From Bog-473 sp963840435 (GTDB taxonomy: Bacteria; Actinomycetota; Acidimicrobiia; Acidimicrobiales; RAAP-2): a DNA stretch of 64,000 bases. The DNA is taken from positions 1,302,001-1,366,000 of the forward strand of contig CAWIYY010000003.1 of the NCBI GenBank assembly GCA_963840435.1, read 5' to 3'. Shown piece by piece: positions 34,479 to 43,167 of this stretch. The stretch's first letter is position 1. Each line of letters opens with the position of its first letter. The notes under the pieces are model-generated. The model ran no database searches and had not been told where the DNA came from. It was given only the letters and a program-made list of their open reading frames with translations. Both the position numbers and the translations under genes were made by a program.

Positions 34479-35657
34479 TCAGGACGACGAGCCGTAGGCC
34501 AGCGGGACAAGCGTGCTCTGCGCCCGGACCCACCGAGTGCCGGCTGGGGTCAGCGTGAACACCCGCAGCTGTGCGCCCTCGACAGACAAGGCGTCGTAGG
34601 CAATGGCGGTGGGTGGGGTGAGCGTGGGCGTCACGGCCGCAATCGAGACCACATCGGCTGGAGGCGCGGGCAGCGGAGCCCAGGGCTGGCCCGGCGAGAC
34701 GGTCTCCACCGAGCGCAGACGACCCCTTCCGACGAGCACCGCGAACGATCCGCCCGCGCTGGTCGCACTGGCACGTACCGACGCGCCCGGCATCAGCCGG
34801 AGGATGGGAGACATCGACCATTGGCCCAGCGCCGAGCGCCAGAGGGCGGCGAGTGCCCGACGGTTGCCGCTCGATGCCGAGACCAGGACGGTTGTTCCCG
34901 CCTGGGAGGACTCCAGTCGCAGCACGGAAGTTGCTGCACCCCGCCACGCACCCCCGAGGTGCGCGCCGATCGCCTCCCACGTGCCGCCGGTCGACGTGAA
35001 CAGCGCGACGGCACCGCCTCCACGGCACCCCATGCCCACCAGAGGCTCGCCGGCGGGACCGCTGGCGACCGCGTCGAGCTCTTCTGCCCCACAGCCCGGA
35101 TCGCGCCGGGCCAGGGTGGCCAGCGACACCAGCCGGGACCAGGTCGAGAGCGATGGGGTGGCCCGGAGCACCCAGGATCCCATCACGGCAAGGTCCCCGG
35201 ACCCGGCCGCGCCGACGGCCAGGGCGTCCGGCCTTGGAGCGAGGGCGCCGGGGAACAGGGCGGGGTCCCAGGTTGCGCCCCCGTCCGTGCTCGAGGCCAG
35301 CGGTGAAAACCGGAGCAGCTGGCTCGGGAGCACACCGGCGACAATGGCGTCGCCCGACGCACCGACCACGATGCCGCCGTTGTCGGCCACGCCCCGGGGC
35401 GTCACAACGGACCAGTGCGACGAACCGGGCATGGCCCTGAGCACCTGCCAGAAGGTGTTGACTTCGTCGTTTAGGTCCCCCATGGGCACCACCGCCAAGG
35501 ACCCGGCGGTCGTCTCGGTGGAGCTGGGCAACGCCGACGGGGTCGCCGCGCCGGCACGCGGCGCCGCGGCGAGCGCGCAGACGACGGCCAGAGTCGAGAT
35601 GCTGCACCAGCGCAGCGCGCGTCCGGCAGCCGACGCACCGAGGTGGCGCCGCCTCAC
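34479..35657 (-). CDS. Secreted beta-propeller-like protein with Asp-box
   Basis: 392 residues. A signal peptide is evident (basic MRRRHLGASAAGRALRW, hydrophobic CSISTLAVVCALAAAPRAGA). The mature protein has one clear Asp-box (SSTDGGATWDP) and a weaker one (TSTGGTWEA), suggesting a BNR-type propeller. No sialidase Arg triad or catalytic Tyr is evident. Its ATG overlaps the stop of the Sco1-fusion gene (ATGA), so it is co-expressed with a respiratory assembly protein, but a shared function is not proven. Confidence 0.72.
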   Translation of the reverse strand: MRRRHLGASAAGRALRWCSISTLAVVCALAAAPRAGAATPSALPSSTETTAGSLAVVPMGDLNDEVNTFWQVLRAMPGSSHWSVVTPRGVADNGGIVVGASGDAIVAGVLPSQLLRFSPLASSTDGGATWDPALFPGALAPRPDALAVGAAGSGDLAVMGSWVLRATPSLSTWSRLVSLATLARRDPGCGAEELDAVASGPAGEPLVGMGCRGGGAVALFTSTGGTWEAIGAHLGGAWRGAATSVLRLESSQAGTTVLVSASSGNRRALAALWRSALGQWSMSPILRLMPGASVRASATSAGGSFAVLVGRGRLRSVETVSPGQPWAPLPAPPADVVSIAAVTPTLTPPTAIAYDALSVEGAQLRVFTLTPAGTRWVRAQSTLVPLAYGSSS

Positions 35658-37510
35658 GAAGGCAGGACTTGCTGAATTCGGCTCGTCAGGAGTGAGGAAA
35701 ATGACGACGCAAACAACTGCGTCGGTCCCGGATCATCGATGAGCGCGTCTCGCTCTCGTCCCTGGGCATCGATCACGTAGGCCAGGTCGCTGTGAGCCAC
35801 CATGGACCCGTTGGGGACGGCGCTCACCTGTATCCCATAGGAGTTCCACACCCGCTGGAGCGCCGCCACCGAACCCGTGAGATAGAACCAGTTCGCCAGA
35901 TGCGTCAGGCCCTCCTGGCGATCGAACTCCTCGGTGAAGGACTGGGACCGGTAGATCGGATTGGCCACGATCGCCACGTAGTCGATGCGTCCGGCCTCAC
36001 CGGAGAGCGCCTGGTCGGCCAGTCGGAACTCCTGGGCGATCACGGGACAATCCGAGGTGCAGACCGGATCGAGGAACGTGAGGGCGATCACGTGGCCGCG
36101 CAGGCTGTTCAGGCTGACCTGGTGGCCATCCTGATCCGTCAATGAGAAGGAGGGTGCCGGCGTGTCGAGTGCGTTCGGCGTCCCGTCGAGCGCCTCGCTG
36201 AGAATGGGGTCGGTGGTGCCGTTCACAGCCGCCATGGCCATCGGGGCCGTGCCAACCAGCACGATGCCAAGTGCGGCCACGGCGGCCAACGAGCGGACGA
36301 GGTACGGGAGGGTTGCCCGGTCCCACCAGTGGCCCGGAGCCTCCGGACCGGTCGTCGGTTCGGCCGGGGCGAGATTCCCAGCGGGCGCCGAGTCGAGCGG
36401 CACGGGCGCTAGAGCGGGCTGGGGCAGACGGAACTCCGCCACGTAGCCACTCACGAAGAGCAGCACCATGGGCAGCATGGAGTTCGGATCGGTCCCGAGG
36501 CCGCCGAAGAATCCCAGGTCCTGGACCAGAACCCAGTCGGCTACGCAGAGAACGAGGAACCCCGCCAGCCCCAGCAACGCCAGCCGGTGGCGTCCCGTCA
36601 TCATGCACACGCCGGTCACCGCAAGCGTGAGAACGACGAAGAGGTTGACCGCCCAACCGTGGGCATCGACCACCGAGGCGAACGACCTCAGCCACGACGA
36701 GAAGAGCCCGGGTTGGGGGGTACTCGACATCTGATGGACCATGGTCGCCAAGCCGCCACCACGACCCTGCCAGAAACCCCGACCGGGCCATGCTTGCAGG
36801 ACGGCCATGGCCACCACGAAGGCACCGCCGATTGTCAGCATGATGCGCCCGAGCCTCGGCGTCTCGAAGGTCCGCTCGTCCAGGGCGATCAGGACTCCGG
36901 CCACGACGTAGAAGAGCACGGCCCCAGGTGCCCCGAAGAGCCAGGACGCCCCCGGCGCCAGAAGCCCGCCGAAGGCCTCGCCGAACACCCACACCAGGAG
37001 ACCCCACCCGGCGGTGGCGATCCCTCCCAGGCGCGACCAGCGACCCCGCGGTGCAACAAGCAACCACAGGCCGAGGCCGACTTGGATCCAGACCGTCGCT
37101 GCGGCCGCCTCGACCGGATGGTTGTTCCAGATCGTGACGCCGTTGTTCACCAAATGCAGCACCCAGCCCGGTGATCCGTTGGCCGCCGGTTGGATCACGC
37201 CCGAAGGCAGCCCGAGGGGCATCGACGACTGCGCCTGGAGCAAGCCGTCGAGGATCCAGAGGAGGCCGAACCCGATCCTGAGGATCCGACGGGCCGCAGG
37301 CTCCGGCATCGTGGCCTGCGACCGTCCCGGAAAGGTGGTGCGACCTTCCTTCGCCAGACGCCGGAACTGCACGGTACGCACGACGTTGAAAGCAATGGCG
37401 CACACCATGCCGAGCAGCAGGACGATCAGCAGCTGGTGAAGCAGTGCCGAGTGGAAATCCGACACGATCAGCGAATTGCCGTCCTGGATCGAACGGTTCA
37501 TCCCGGGCAT
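35654..37510 (-). CDS. Polytopic membrane protein fused to a C-terminal Sco1 domain
   Basis: 618 residues from the ATG at 37510 (a second ATG three codons later is possible). Residues about 20-425 contain about ten hydrophobic segments. After a short loop with WDRATLPYLVRSL and another helix, residues about 450-610 are a Sco1/thioredoxin-fold domain with Cys484-T-S-D-Cys488 and His573 (VAHSDLAYVID), the full Sco copper triad. The N-terminal part does not match a family I can name; the DGLLQAQSSMPLGLPSGVIQ segment recurs, to my recollection, in actinobacterial membrane proteins. Fusion suggests copper delivery coupled to an integral membrane function. Confidence 0.78.
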   Translation of the reverse strand: MPGMNRSIQDGNSLIVSDFHSALLHQLLIVLLLGMVCAIAFNVVRTVQFRRLAKEGRTTFPGRSQATMPEPAARRILRIGFGLLWILDGLLQAQSSMPLGLPSGVIQPAANGSPGWVLHLVNNGVTIWNNHPVEAAAATVWIQVGLGLWLLVAPRGRWSRLGGIATAGWGLLVWVFGEAFGGLLAPGASWLFGAPGAVLFYVVAGVLIALDERTFETPRLGRIMLTIGGAFVVAMAVLQAWPGRGFWQGRGGGLATMVHQMSSTPQPGLFSSWLRSFASVVDAHGWAVNLFVVLTLAVTGVCMMTGRHRLALLGLAGFLVLCVADWVLVQDLGFFGGLGTDPNSMLPMVLLFVSGYVAEFRLPQPALAPVPLDSAPAGNLAPAEPTTGPEAPGHWWDRATLPYLVRSLAAVAALGIVLVGTAPMAMAAVNGTTDPILSEALDGTPNALDTPAPSFSLTDQDGHQVSLNSLRGHVIALTFLDPVCTSDCPVIAQEFRLADQALSGEAGRIDYVAIVANPIYRSQSFTEEFDRQEGLTHLANWFYLTGSVAALQRVWNSYGIQVSAVPNGSMVAHSDLAYVIDAQGRERDALIDDPGPTQLFASSFSSLLTSRIQQVLPS

Positions 37511-37768
37511 CGACTACCGGCCCTCCCCCAGGGGATACGGCGCAGGTGACATCGCGCCCGAGACTAGCCCCGGAGTTCGCGCACGAAGGCGGCGGGGGTC
37601 CACCCGCTCAGGCCTGAAGCCGGGAAGTGATGGCTGCATTGTCGGGGTGCGCGCGCAGGCGGTGGTCCTGATCTCGCCATGCCGCGAACCCTCACCTGCA
37701 CTCGCGCCGGAATTCATCGGCTCGAATGAGCCGGATCACCGCGACCCTCTCGGCCTTTGCAGCTGGAC

Positions 37769-38929
37769 CTATGGGTCAGGAGGCACCAGCTCCATCAACA
37801 ATGCCTGGCTCCGCCGGTCTATCTCTTCGACGATCGGCCGCACGGCATCGACCCCTTTGCCAGCTGGGTCCTCGAGCTCCCAGTCGACGTAGCGCTTGCC
37901 GGGATAAACCGGACACGTGTCGCCACAACCCATGGTGACGATGACATCGACCTCGCGCGCCAGCTCCTCAGTGAAGGGCTTGGGAAACTCCTTGCCTGGG
38001 TCGAGCCCCCGTTCGCGTAGGATCGCCACGACCGAGGGATTGAGCTCGTCGGCCGGCTCGGACCCCGCCGAACGCACGTCTATACGCCCTCCTGCGTAGT
38101 GATCCAAGAGGACCCGGGCCGCCAAGCTCCGCCCCGCGTTGTGCGTGCAGAGGAACAAAACGACGGGGACGTCTGTCACGAAAGCTCCTTGGGGACGGCT
38201 GGGTTCGGGGTCCCCAGAGGCGAGATGGTGCGGCACCACCACCTCGGCGGCTTGCGCCGGTGTCACTCCCGGATAGAGCAACCAGATCATGCCGAAGGCC
38301 ACCAGGCCACCGACGACCTGGGCCGAGATGAAGCTCGGGACCGATGACGGTGCGATGCCGGCGAAGGTGTTGGAGAACTGGCGGCCAACCGTGATGGCTG
38401 GGTTGGCGAAGCTCGTCGAGCTCGTGAAGAAATAGGCGGCACCGATGTATGCGCCGACAGCCGCCGGAGCGAGGTGGGATCGTCCTGAGCGTGCCAAGGC
38501 AAAGATGATCACGATCAGGCCCACGGTGGCGACGACTTCGGAGAGCCAGTGCGGTCCCGAGGCCCGGTGCTTCGTCGAGATCGAGACGGCAGGGTCGGAG
38601 AACATGATGTTGGCGAGAATCGCCCCGCAGATGCACCCCAGCGTCTGGCACGGCAGATACGCCGCGGCGTCCTTCCAGCGGACCCCACCGAACCCCGCGT
38701 CGACGAAGGACACAATGGGGTTGAAGTGCGCACCCGAGATCGGGCCGAACATCAAGATGATGGCAAAGAGCCCGGTCGCGGTGGCCGCCGCATTTTCGAA
38801 GAGCTGCAGACCAAGATTTCCCGGGGAGAGGTTCTGGGCCGCGATGCCCGAGCCGATGACGATGCAGGCCAGGAAGGCACTGCCCACGAACTCGGCGAGC
38901 AGGCGCCGCCACAAGGTGGTGTCCCTCAC
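37769..38929 (-). CDS. Aquaporin (MIP) - arsenate reductase (ArsC) fusion protein
   Basis: 386 residues from the GTG at 38929, which has GAGGG eight bases upstream; a GTG at 38938 and a start at 39034 are alternatives. Residues 1-225 are a six-helix MIP channel with NPI (GAHFNPIVS) and NPA (SFANPAITVGR) half-helices. Residues about 253-386 are a low-molecular-weight-phosphatase-type ArsC with the P-loop Cys261-THNAGRS and further Cys335 and Cys339. ArsC reduces arsenate to arsenite, and the channel can let arsenite leave down its gradient, so the fusion couples both steps. The first NPA motif is NPI. Downstream partner of arsI in one operon. Confidence 0.9.
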   Translation of the reverse strand: MRDTTLWRRLLAEFVGSAFLACIVIGSGIAAQNLSPGNLGLQLFENAAATATGLFAIILMFGPISGAHFNPIVSFVDAGFGGVRWKDAAAYLPCQTLGCICGAILANIMFSDPAVSISTKHRASGPHWLSEVVATVGLIVIIFALARSGRSHLAPAAVGAYIGAAYFFTSSTSFANPAITVGRQFSNTFAGIAPSSVPSFISAQVVGGLVAFGMIWLLYPGVTPAQAAEVVVPHHLASGDPEPSRPQGAFVTDVPVVLFLCTHNAGRSLAARVLLDHYAGGRIDVRSAGSEPADELNPSVVAILRERGLDPGKEFPKPFTEELAREVDVIVTMGCGDTCPVYPGKRYVDWELEDPAGKGVDAVRPIVEEIDRRSQALLMELVPPDP

Positions 38930-38957
38930 ATGGCTCACCCTCGGTCGCCTTGTGTCG

Positions 38958-39434
38958 TCAACAGCAGGGCGCGGCGGGCGGCGCGGCACCGACCTCAGCG
39001 ACAACGTTCTCAGGAACGCAACACGACTCGTCACCGGCGATACCGGTCTCGGCCGGGGCGTCGGCCAGGACGGTGTAGACCTCCCACGGTGCGCCGTCAG
39101 GGTCGCTGACCCACACCTTGTCCTGAACGGCGAAACAACAGGTGGTCTGCTCTTGGATCTCGGTCTCGAGCCCGCTCTTGCTCAGACGTCCCGTGGCCGC
39201 TGCCACCTCGTCGGGCGTCTCGACTTCGACGCCGAGGTGGTTGAGAGCGCCGGCGACTCCGGTACCCCGTGCGCTGGTGTCCTCCATCAGGACCAGCTTG
39301 AGCGGAGGATCGGCGATGGCGAAGTTGGCATAACCCCGCTCGCGCTTGGCCGGCCCGGTTCCAAAGAGCCTGGTGTAGAAGTCAACCGCCTCGTCGATGT
39401 CGCTGACGTTGAGTGCGAGTTGAATCCTCGACAT
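38958..39434 (-). CDS. arsI: ArsI/CadI-type VOC protein, probable C-As lyase
   Basis: 158 residues from the ATG at 39434 with a strong AGGAGGT site. It is a vicinal-oxygen-chelate fold protein: MSRIQLALNVSDIDEAVDFY at the first module, His66 in LNHLGVEVE, and the vicinal Cys99-Cys100 (TTCCFAVQDKVWV) that bind trivalent arsenic in ArsI. ArsI uses Fe(II) and O2 to cleave the carbon-arsenic bond of methylarsenite. The C-terminal tail carries two further Cys pairs (ESCC and PCC), which may trap metalloid. It lies 28 bp upstream of the aquaporin-ArsC gene and divergent from arsR. Confidence 0.88.
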   Translation of the reverse strand: MSRIQLALNVSDIDEAVDFYTRLFGTGPAKRERGYANFAIADPPLKLVLMEDTSARGTGVAGALNHLGVEVETPDEVAAATGRLSKSGLETEIQEQTTCCFAVQDKVWVSDPDGAPWEVYTVLADAPAETGIAGDESCCVPENVVAEVGAAPPAAPCC

Positions 39435-39450
39435 GGTGACCTCCTGTTAA

Positions 39451-39468
39451 CATCGATCTACGTCGATG
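39451..39468. promoter_or_regulatory. Inverted repeat CATCGA-N6-TCGATG, candidate ArsR operator
   Basis: Perfect 6-bp arms in the arsI-arsR intergenic region, at the expected transcription start of arsI. A second palindrome, TATCGATA, lies at 39487-39494 inside the arsI promoter spacer. Both are likely binding sites for the adjacent ArsR. Confidence 0.6.
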
Positions 39469-39473
39469 CATCG

Positions 39474-39502
39474 AGTATTGCGAATGTATCGATATTTGTC
39501 AA
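39474..39502 (-). promoter_or_regulatory. arsI-aquaporin/arsC promoter
   Basis: On the minus strand TTGACA (39502-39497) and AATACT (39479-39474) are separated by 17 bases. The spacer contains the palindrome TATCGATA. Expected start of transcription falls on the CATCGA inverted repeat, so ArsR binding would block it. Confidence 0.65.
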
Positions 39503-39520
39503 TGTGAAGGTGGTGGCTCC

Positions 39521-39868
39521 ATGCGCAAGCAGGCAGCAGCAATGAGGATGCGGCCCGGCGAGTGCTGCGCATCGGTCCTGGCCGCACCGCTTGACACCGC
39601 CGAAGCAGCGGAACTGGCCGCCGGGTTCAATGCACTGGCCGATCCCGTTCGGCTCCGCGTTTTGAGCATGCTCGCGGCGGCACCGGAGGGTGAGGTCTGC
39701 GTGTGCGATTTCGTCCAACCCTTGTCCAAGAGTCAACCTACGGTGTCACACCACCTCAAGGTCTTGAGCGACGCCGGCCTCGTTCAAGGCGACCGGCGCG
39801 GCAAGTGGGTCTGGTACTCACTGAACCGTGACCGCCTCGCACAATTGCGCTCAGCCATCGATACCTAG
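39521..39868 (+). CDS. arsR: ArsR-family arsenic-responsive repressor
   Basis: 115 residues. A winged helix-turn-helix (LADPVRLRVLSMLAA and SQPTVSHHLKVLSDAGLV) follows an N-terminal arm with Cys15-Cys16 (GECCASV). A further pair Cys60/Cys62 lies in EVCVCDFV. The vicinal N-terminal Cys pair plus a Cys in the ELCVCDL-like segment recalls the arsenite site of the Corynebacterium glutamicum ArsR type. It should release DNA on binding As(III). It is divergent from arsI with palindromes between the starts, so it probably autoregulates. Confidence 0.92.
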   Translation: MRKQAAAMRMRPGECCASVLAAPLDTAEAAELAAGFNALADPVRLRVLSMLAAAPEGEVCVCDFVQPLSKSQPTVSHHLKVLSDAGLVQGDRRGKWVWYSLNRDRLAQLRSAIDT

Positions 39869-39967
39869 GCGGGTTTCGACCCTCCAATTGACCCCCGAAG
39901 AGGCCCGCCCCGGCTTCTCGCCGGTAAGACTTCGGCCACCGTCCCGACCGACACCACGACACCGACC

Positions 39968-41135
39968 ATGACCGACTCCGCCGACGTCAGTGTCCCGCTC
40001 TCCACCATCGTGCGTGAGTGGAGCCGCATCGGGATCATCGGATTCGGGGGGCCGCCCACCCACATTGCCCTGCTCCGCAAACTCTGCGTCGAAGAGCGTG
40101 ATTGGCTGAGCGCACACGAATTCGAGGACGGCATCTCGGCCACCAACCTTCTCCCCGGCCCTGCCTCGACCCAGCTGGCCATCTTTTGCGCCTGGCGGCT
40201 GCGAGGCCGGTTGGGAGCGCTGATCGGCGGCATCTGCTTCATCGTCCCGGGGCTCGTGATCATCTTGGCTCTCTCAGCCATCTTCTTGGCGGCCAATCCG
40301 CCGCTGTGGATCCAAGGGGCTGCTGCGGGCGCCGGGCGCGGCGGTGCCTGCTGTGGCACTCAACGCCGCCCTTGGGTTGATGCCCGCCAGTTGGCACCGG
40401 ACGGGTCCCGTCCGCTTCGTGAAGCTCCGATGGCTCATCTACTTCGTCGCCGGGGCGGCGTCTGCGGCCACCATCGGGCCGTACCTCGTGCTCGTCCTCT
40501 TTGGGTGCGGCTTCTTCGAGATCGCCGTCCGCGGCGGTTTCGCTAACGCCTCGGGCAAGACAGCGTTCTTCTTGGCACCAGCCAGCGCCACACCGGTCCT
40601 CGCCGGCGGTATCGCCGCCCTGTGCTGGGTCGCCTTCAAGGTTGGAGCGCTGTCATACGGAGGCGGGTTCGTCATCATCCCGCTCATGCAACATGACGCA
40701 GTCGTCACGTATCACTGGATGACCGGAGCCCAGTTCCTCAACGCTGTGGCCCTCGGCCAGATCACTCCCGGACCAGTCGTGCAGACCGTCGCGGTCGTGG
40801 GCTACGCCGCCGGCGGGCTGGGGGGCGGCCTCTTGGCCGCTCTGATCGCCTTCGCTCCGTCGTTCTGCTTCGTCATCGCCGGGGCGCCGCATTTCGACCG
40901 CCTGCGCGCCGACACACGGATCCAGGCCTTCCTCACCGGGGCGGGAGCGGCGGTCATCGGGGCCATTGCCGGGTCTGCCATCCCGCTCGGGCGGGAACTC
41001 TCGCACCTCTGGCAACTCGGGATTCTTGGTCTCGCTGCAGTCTGGCTCCTCGGCCTTCGGCGAGGCGTCGTCCCCGCCCTCCTCGCCGCTGGTGGGCTGG
41101 GCGTCATCGCGGTGATGGCCGGCGCGGCTCCTTGA
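39968..41135 (+). pseudogene. chrA: Chromate transporter ChrA, split by a +1 frameshift
   Basis: The frame from the ATG at 39968 encodes the first CHR half (IGIIGFGGPPTHIALLRKLC and NLLPGPASTQLA) up to GAAAGAG. It then continues in the next frame as AVPAVALNAALGL and the second half (VGALSYGGGFVIIPLMQHDA and LGQITPGPVVQTVA), ending at 41135. Removing one G from the GGG at 40334-40336 joins both halves into a normal two-domain ChrA of about 388 residues. ChrA exports chromate. Either the gene is broken or the assembly has one extra base. The second ORF has its own GTG at 40344, but a half protein starting there would lack the first domain. Confidence 0.85.
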
Positions 41136-41390
41136 TCGCCCTTGCGGCTCGTCGTCGCCTGCGAAGAGCCCCTCGTGGACGGATGGACAGGCGGCCCGGG
41201 AGCCCAGGCCAACTCCCCAAGCCTTTCCGACAACCCTGGTCGATGAAAGACCAGGGAGCCGCCCTCGGGAAGTGGCCGCAGAGTCCGGTCAGAATTGACG
41301 TTGGGGATCCCCGCCCGTACATCCCAATCCGGTGCCGGCCGACGCCCTTGATCCGGCGTCAGGTGCGCTCTTTCGATTCGCTGCTGCTGC

Positions 41391-42134
41391 TCAGACCACT
41401 CGAACCTCGGCGAGCCGCTTGACTGCGTACTCGTCGTCCCAGCAGACGGCGGCTTCCCATGCGGCCGATGCCTGCGCGGCAATGTCGAGCGTGCCGTCGT
41501 CGAGACCGGCGGCGTTGTGGGGCAGCACCAGGTCGAGGTCCGGGACGTCGACATGCGACTCGTCCCAGTCGATCAGTGCGACCCGATCCGCGGTCATGCG
41601 GACGTTGCCAGGATTGTTCGAGTCGCCGTGGACGACGCATGTCTGACGCCCGGTGAGCCGCGCCCACGCTGCTCGGCATCGAGCAACGCCCTCAGTCGGC
41701 ATCGCGCCGAGGTCGATCTTCGTACCGGTCTCGGCGTGGAGGAGGTCGGTCGACGATCGCCAGCCCGGGCGCTGCGGCCAGCCCCGCGTCAACCGGTGCA
41801 GCCGGCGGAGCGTGTCGGCCACCCGGCCCCAGTCCGCCCGCGTCACAGGCGCTCCGCCCTCGAGGTATGTCATCACCACCAGACCTTCGGCGAACAACCG
41901 ACCGTCCGCCGTCGGAATCGGCAGCGGCACGGTCAGCCCTTCACCATCGAGGTATCGGAGCAGCTCGGTCTCCCACGCGAGATCAGCGTCGCTCCTGGCG
42001 CCGAGACGGCCGACCGCGAGGTGCCCGTCGACGCGCACGCTCCACACGTCGTTAGCGACTCCGCCAGCGAGTTGCTCGATGCGAGCGACGTCGTCACCCC
42101 ACTGCTCGAGTGCCTCCCAACCCACTGAGCACAT
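41391..42134 (-). CDS. Aminoglycoside-phosphotransferase-fold kinase
   Basis: 247 residues from the ATG at 42134; a GTG at 42125 is also possible and the frame is open further upstream. The catalytic loop VVHGDSNNPGNVRM (HGD-x4-N pattern) and the metal-binding LIDWDESHVDVPDLDL (DxD) are complete. The N-lobe reads IEQLAGGVANDVWSVRVDGH. Members phosphorylate aminoglycosides, choline, homoserine or other small molecules; nothing nearby indicates which. It stands alone downstream of a DUF4389 gene, in a region that looks less G+C-rich. Confidence 0.82.
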   Translation of the reverse strand: MCSVGWEALEQWGDDVARIEQLAGGVANDVWSVRVDGHLAVGRLGARSDADLAWETELLRYLDGEGLTVPLPIPTADGRLFAEGLVVMTYLEGGAPVTRADWGRVADTLRRLHRLTRGWPQRPGWRSSTDLLHAETGTKIDLGAMPTEGVARCRAAWARLTGRQTCVVHGDSNNPGNVRMTADRVALIDWDESHVDVPDLDLVLPHNAAGLDDGTLDIAAQASAAWEAAVCWDDEYAVKRLAEVRVV

Positions 42135-42270
42135 CTTCGCAGAGTCCGAACATCGCTGGCTCGTCCGCCCCGTACCGGCCCGAGCTGTCGCTAAAGAGCT
42201 GATTCCAACATCGGTCCCCTGATCACAGCGCGGGTTCCGGGACGGCTGAGCGCTACCCGGCTCCTCGTTC

Positions 42271-42867
42271 CTACGGCTCCAGGCTGAATGGCGGATACTC
42301 GTCGTTGAGAAGCAGCGCATACGACGCCACACGAAGGTGCCACCGGTACACGCCCATGCAGAAGCTCTTCAGTGACGGGTTCCACTGCCCAGTGAACAAG
42401 GCGATGAACCATGAGATGAGGAGACAGATTCCGTTCGCGATGTTGAGGAAGTAGAGCACGATGAACTGCGGGATGCAGAGGATGAGGCGCAGCAGCACCG
42501 TCACCCGGTTGCGCTCACCGCTCGCGGGCGTCACGTTCAACACTGCGGGGTAGCCACCCGGATCGGCGAACCCTTGCGGGATCGGCACAAAGGGCGGGTA
42601 CGGCTCAGCCCACACGTACAGGCCCGTGATCACCCGCCACTCATAGCGAATGACTCCGGCGATGAAATCGCTCAGGCTCTCCGGTGCGGTGCCGGTGAAC
42701 ACGATGGAGAACCAGCACACGATGGCCGCAAGGAAGGCCACGATGCTGAGGATGTACACCCAGATGAACTGCGGGATGAAGATCAGCCAGTTGGTCAGAA
42801 CCTTGACCGGCGGGATCTTCGCGGGACCCGGTGGCGTGTCGATCGCGAGCGGATAGGCGCCTGGCAT
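42271..42867 (-). CDS. DUF4389 membrane protein
   Basis: 198 residues, organised as two related halves. Each half begins with a Pro-rich surface loop and a motif like NWLIFIPQFIWVYILSIVAF / LRLILCIPQFIVLYFLNIAN, then a second helix containing WFSIVFTG / WFIALFTG and a Trp/Tyr-rich tail (RYEWRVITGLYVW / RWHLRVASYALLL). This duplicated IPQF...WF-x3-FTG pattern is the DUF4389 family, with about four helices. The function is unknown; related proteins are common in actinobacteria and marine bacteria. Confidence 0.85.
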   Translation of the reverse strand: MPGAYPLAIDTPPGPAKIPPVKVLTNWLIFIPQFIWVYILSIVAFLAAIVCWFSIVFTGTAPESLSDFIAGVIRYEWRVITGLYVWAEPYPPFVPIPQGFADPGGYPAVLNVTPASGERNRVTVLLRLILCIPQFIVLYFLNIANGICLLISWFIALFTGQWNPSLKSFCMGVYRWHLRVASYALLLNDEYPPFSLEP

Positions 42868-43167
42868 AAAGGACTCCCTTCATTTGCCCCTGGCGCGGCA
42901 CGATAGCCGCCCGACGTCGCTCATGACCGGATCCTGCTCGCCATTGTCGCTGGCTGGTGCGTGTGTGACCAGACCGTGACGCCGTCACAACAGACCGTGA
43001 CGTCGGAGCGGTAGGTGCCAGCCGATCGACGCTGCCGAGTCGTCCTGAAGAGTTCCGCCAGGATCGAGACAACCCACCGAGCTCGGACTGCACAGTCGGA
43101 TTCGCTGATTTCGTGACCCGAATTCGGACATCACATGCTGGCCAAGTCCAGCCTTTCGAACTGCTAC
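42868..43167. other. Intergenic region, no gene seen
   Basis: About 300 bp between two minus-strand genes. It includes two nearby copies of the short string accgtgacg (around 42970 and 42995), too short to call a repeat element. I see no promoter motif or RNA gene with confidence. Confidence 0.35.

Noticed and set aside
40344..41135. Independent short-chain ChrA starting at the GTG at 40344
   Set aside because: Short-chain ChrA pairs exist, but here the first-half frame runs into the second without its own stop context and one base restores a normal long ChrA.
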